NCBI GenBank assembly: GCA_946479225.1
Contig: CAMLFI010000057.1
Location: 1 to 10,191, forward strand
Direction of reading: 5' to 3'
Source of the DNA: an uncultured Mucilaginibacter sp.
Lineage (GTDB): Bacteria > Bacteroidota > Bacteroidia > Sphingobacteriales > Sphingobacteriaceae
DNA length: 10,191 nucleotides
Below, in pieces: positions 9,266-10,191 of this stretch (positions are counted from its first letter, which is position 1; every line of letters begins with the position of its first letter). The notes under the pieces were generated by a model. The model was not told where the DNA came from. It made no database searches and was given only the letters and a program-made list of their open reading frames with translations. Both the position numbers and the translations under genes were made by a program.

Positions 9266-9796
9266 ATGAAAAAGTTAACAAAATTAGCTGCTACAGCTAT
9301 AGCAGGTGTAGCACTATTCATCGGAACAAATGCAAATGCACAATCTACCGATAGCAGGCTACGTTTTGGTATAGGTGCCGAAGTGGGTGTGCCCACCGGT
9401 AGTGCATCTAATGGATCAAATATTTACGCAGGTGTTACTCCCCGCCTACAATATGGCGCTGATGAGGGATTAGCCTGGACACTTACTTCTGGTTTCTATA
9501 ATTTCTTCGGAAAGAACTACACCGTTGGTAGCACAACTGTTAAGGGCGGCGACCTGGGTATGGTGCCGGTTAAATTAGGTATTAAAGGCTTTTTTGCCGA
9601 GAACCTTTATTTTGGTGCAGAAGCCGGTGCCGGTTTTGAAACCAACTCAGGTGGTAGTACAAAGTTAATTGTTGCTCCGGGTATAGGTTTTGCAAATGAT
9701 AAATGGGACGTATCTGCCCGTTACGAAAACTTCTCTGGTCAAAGTGTTAACTATGGCTTAGTAGGTTTACGTGTAGCTTACGGATTTAAACTTTAA
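9266..9796 (+). CDS. Small outer-membrane beta-barrel protein
   Basis: A 176-residue exported protein. The signal peptide is residues 1-25 (MKKLTKLAAT, alanine-rich core, cleavage ANA before Q26). The mature part of about 150 residues alternates polar and hydrophobic/aromatic residues in short strands ending in Gly or Asn turns: RLRFGIGAEVGVPTG, TPRLQYG, WTLTSGFYNFF, PVKLGIKGFF, LYFGAEAGAGFET, KLIVAPGIGFAND, WDVSARYENF, YGLVGLRVAYGFKL. That gives about eight strands, as in OmpA/OmpX-sized barrels, and the end VAYGFKL resembles the last strand of such porin-like proteins in Bacteroidota. There is no plug, TonB box or peptidoglycan-binding domain. It appears monocistronic, lying between two terminators. 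The specific function is unknown; a structural or stress-responsive envelope role is possible. The class is likely, the function unassigned. Confidence 0.85.
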   Translation: MKKLTKLAATAIAGVALFIGTNANAQSTDSRLRFGIGAEVGVPTGSASNGSNIYAGVTPRLQYGADEGLAWTLTSGFYNFFGKNYTVGSTTVKGGDLGMVPVKLGIKGFFAENLYFGAEAGAGFETNSGGSTKLIVAPGIGFANDKWDVSARYENFSGQSVNYGLVGLRVAYGFKL

Positions 9797-9818
9797 TTTG
9801 ATCAACGTATCAATTTTT

Positions 9819-9850
9819 AGCCTCCCGATTTTCGGGGGGCTTTTTTATTT
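9819..9850 (+). terminator. Intrinsic terminator after the outer-membrane protein gene
   Basis: A stem of AGCCTCCCGA (9819-9828) with TCGGGGGGCT (9832-9841), ten pairs including one T-G wobble, around a TTT loop and followed by TTTTTATTT. It lies 22 bp after the stop codon at 9796. Confidence 0.92.
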
Positions 9851-9905
9851 ACCTGCGGCGAAGGTTATTGTTGAATAGATCGTCTAAATCTGTAAATTTA
9901 AACAG

Positions 9906-10181
9906 ATGAAAAATAGAATCGGATTATTTGCAGCAGCATTGCTGTTTGCATCAGCTTTAAAAGCACAACAGCCACCACCGCGCGATATGCGGCCATCTCC
10001 TGAGGAAAGACTAAAACGGACAACAGAGCATTTAGGAAAGGAACTTGCCCTTAAACCCGCTCAAAAACAAAAGCTTCAAGCTGCCTATAAAGATTTTTTT
10101 GCAAGTATGGAAAAGCTTAGGGGAGACGGCCCACCCGCCCCCCCCCCCCCCCCGCCCCGGAAGAAGGAAGAAGTTGTATAG
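9906..10181 (+). CDS. Small secreted LTxxQ/Spy-like protein with proline-rich tail
   Basis: A 91-residue exported protein. The signal peptide is residues 1-20 (MKNR, hydrophobic core, cleavage LKA before QQ). A charged amphipathic helix follows, SPEERLKRTTEHLGKEL (31-47), then LKPAQKQKL (49-57), resembling the LTxxQ motif of Spy/CpxP-type periplasmic proteins, and a second helix, AAYKDFFASMEKLRG (59-73). The end is a proline run and RKKEEVV. Proteins of this kind in Bacteroidota are usually longer, and here the proline run is encoded partly by 16 consecutive C (10138-10153). A change of one C in either direction would remove the TAG at 10179 and leave the frame open to the window end. The C-terminus is therefore uncertain: a real short protein, a phase-variable end, or a sequencing artefact are all possible. 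A role in envelope chaperoning or metal/stress sensing is a guess by analogy. The gene starts 55 bp after the preceding terminator. Confidence 0.7.
   Translation: MKNRIGLFAAALLFASALKAQQPPPRDMRPSPEERLKRTTEHLGKELALKPAQKQKLQAAYKDFFASMEKLRGDGPPAPPPPPPRKKEEVV
10138..10153. repeat. Homopolymer of 16 C inside a coding region
   Basis: Sixteen consecutive C bases, followed by G, CCCC and GG, encode part of the proline run of the small secreted protein. Runs of this length are prone to replication slippage and also to base-calling error. They are striking in a window with otherwise moderate to low G+C. Confidence 0.97.
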
Positions 10182-10191
10182 CGTGGTTGAG

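Overview
The window looks like a chromosomal segment from a Bacteroidota bacterium, most likely of the Sphingobacteriaceae (Pedobacter/Mucilaginibacter-like). The grounds are the AT-rich intergenic DNA, starts with no clear Shine-Dalgarno sequence, a serine palmitoyltransferase of the Sphingobacterium type, and Bacteroidota-style envelope proteins (a lipoprotein efflux adaptor and small secreted proteins cleaved before Q). The genus is an inference from sequence character; no marker gene is present.

Layout. Positions 1-2905, minus strand: three genes read leftward. They are serine palmitoyltransferase (1694-2905), a 372-residue protein that looks like a tandem GNAT-fold acyltransferase (489-1607), and an NAD(P)-dependent epimerase/dehydratase-type short-chain reductase that runs off the left edge (492 to beyond 1). 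The last two overlap by 4 bp (ATGA). Together they fit the three chemical steps to dihydroceramide: condensation of serine with an acyl thioester, reduction of the 3-keto group, and N-acylation. A strong hairpin (1643-1671) sits between the first and second genes. Positions 2906-3256: an AT-rich divergent intergenic region with several palindromes. Positions 3257-8950, plus strand: a tripartite RND efflux operon in the order outer-membrane factor, lipoprotein adaptor, HAE1-type inner-membrane pump, closed by a perfect 16-bp hairpin terminator (8965-9000). Positions 9266-9796, plus: a single small outer-membrane beta-barrel protein with its own terminator (9819-9850). Positions 9906-10181, plus: a small secreted LTxxQ/Spy-like protein whose 3' end contains a run of 16 C.

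How the parts work together. The whole window is about the cell envelope: synthesis of sphingolipids, which are structural and outer-membrane lipids in this phylum, export of small molecules through a tripartite pump, and two small envelope proteins. The sphingolipid genes and the pump are divergently transcribed from one intergenic region, so co-regulation is possible but not shown. No transcriptional regulator gene, tRNA, rRNA, CRISPR array, insertion sequence or phage gene was seen. Most of the window is recognisable core biology. The least well-characterised parts are the GNAT-like candidate ceramide synthase, the intra-operon hairpin and the poly-C tract.
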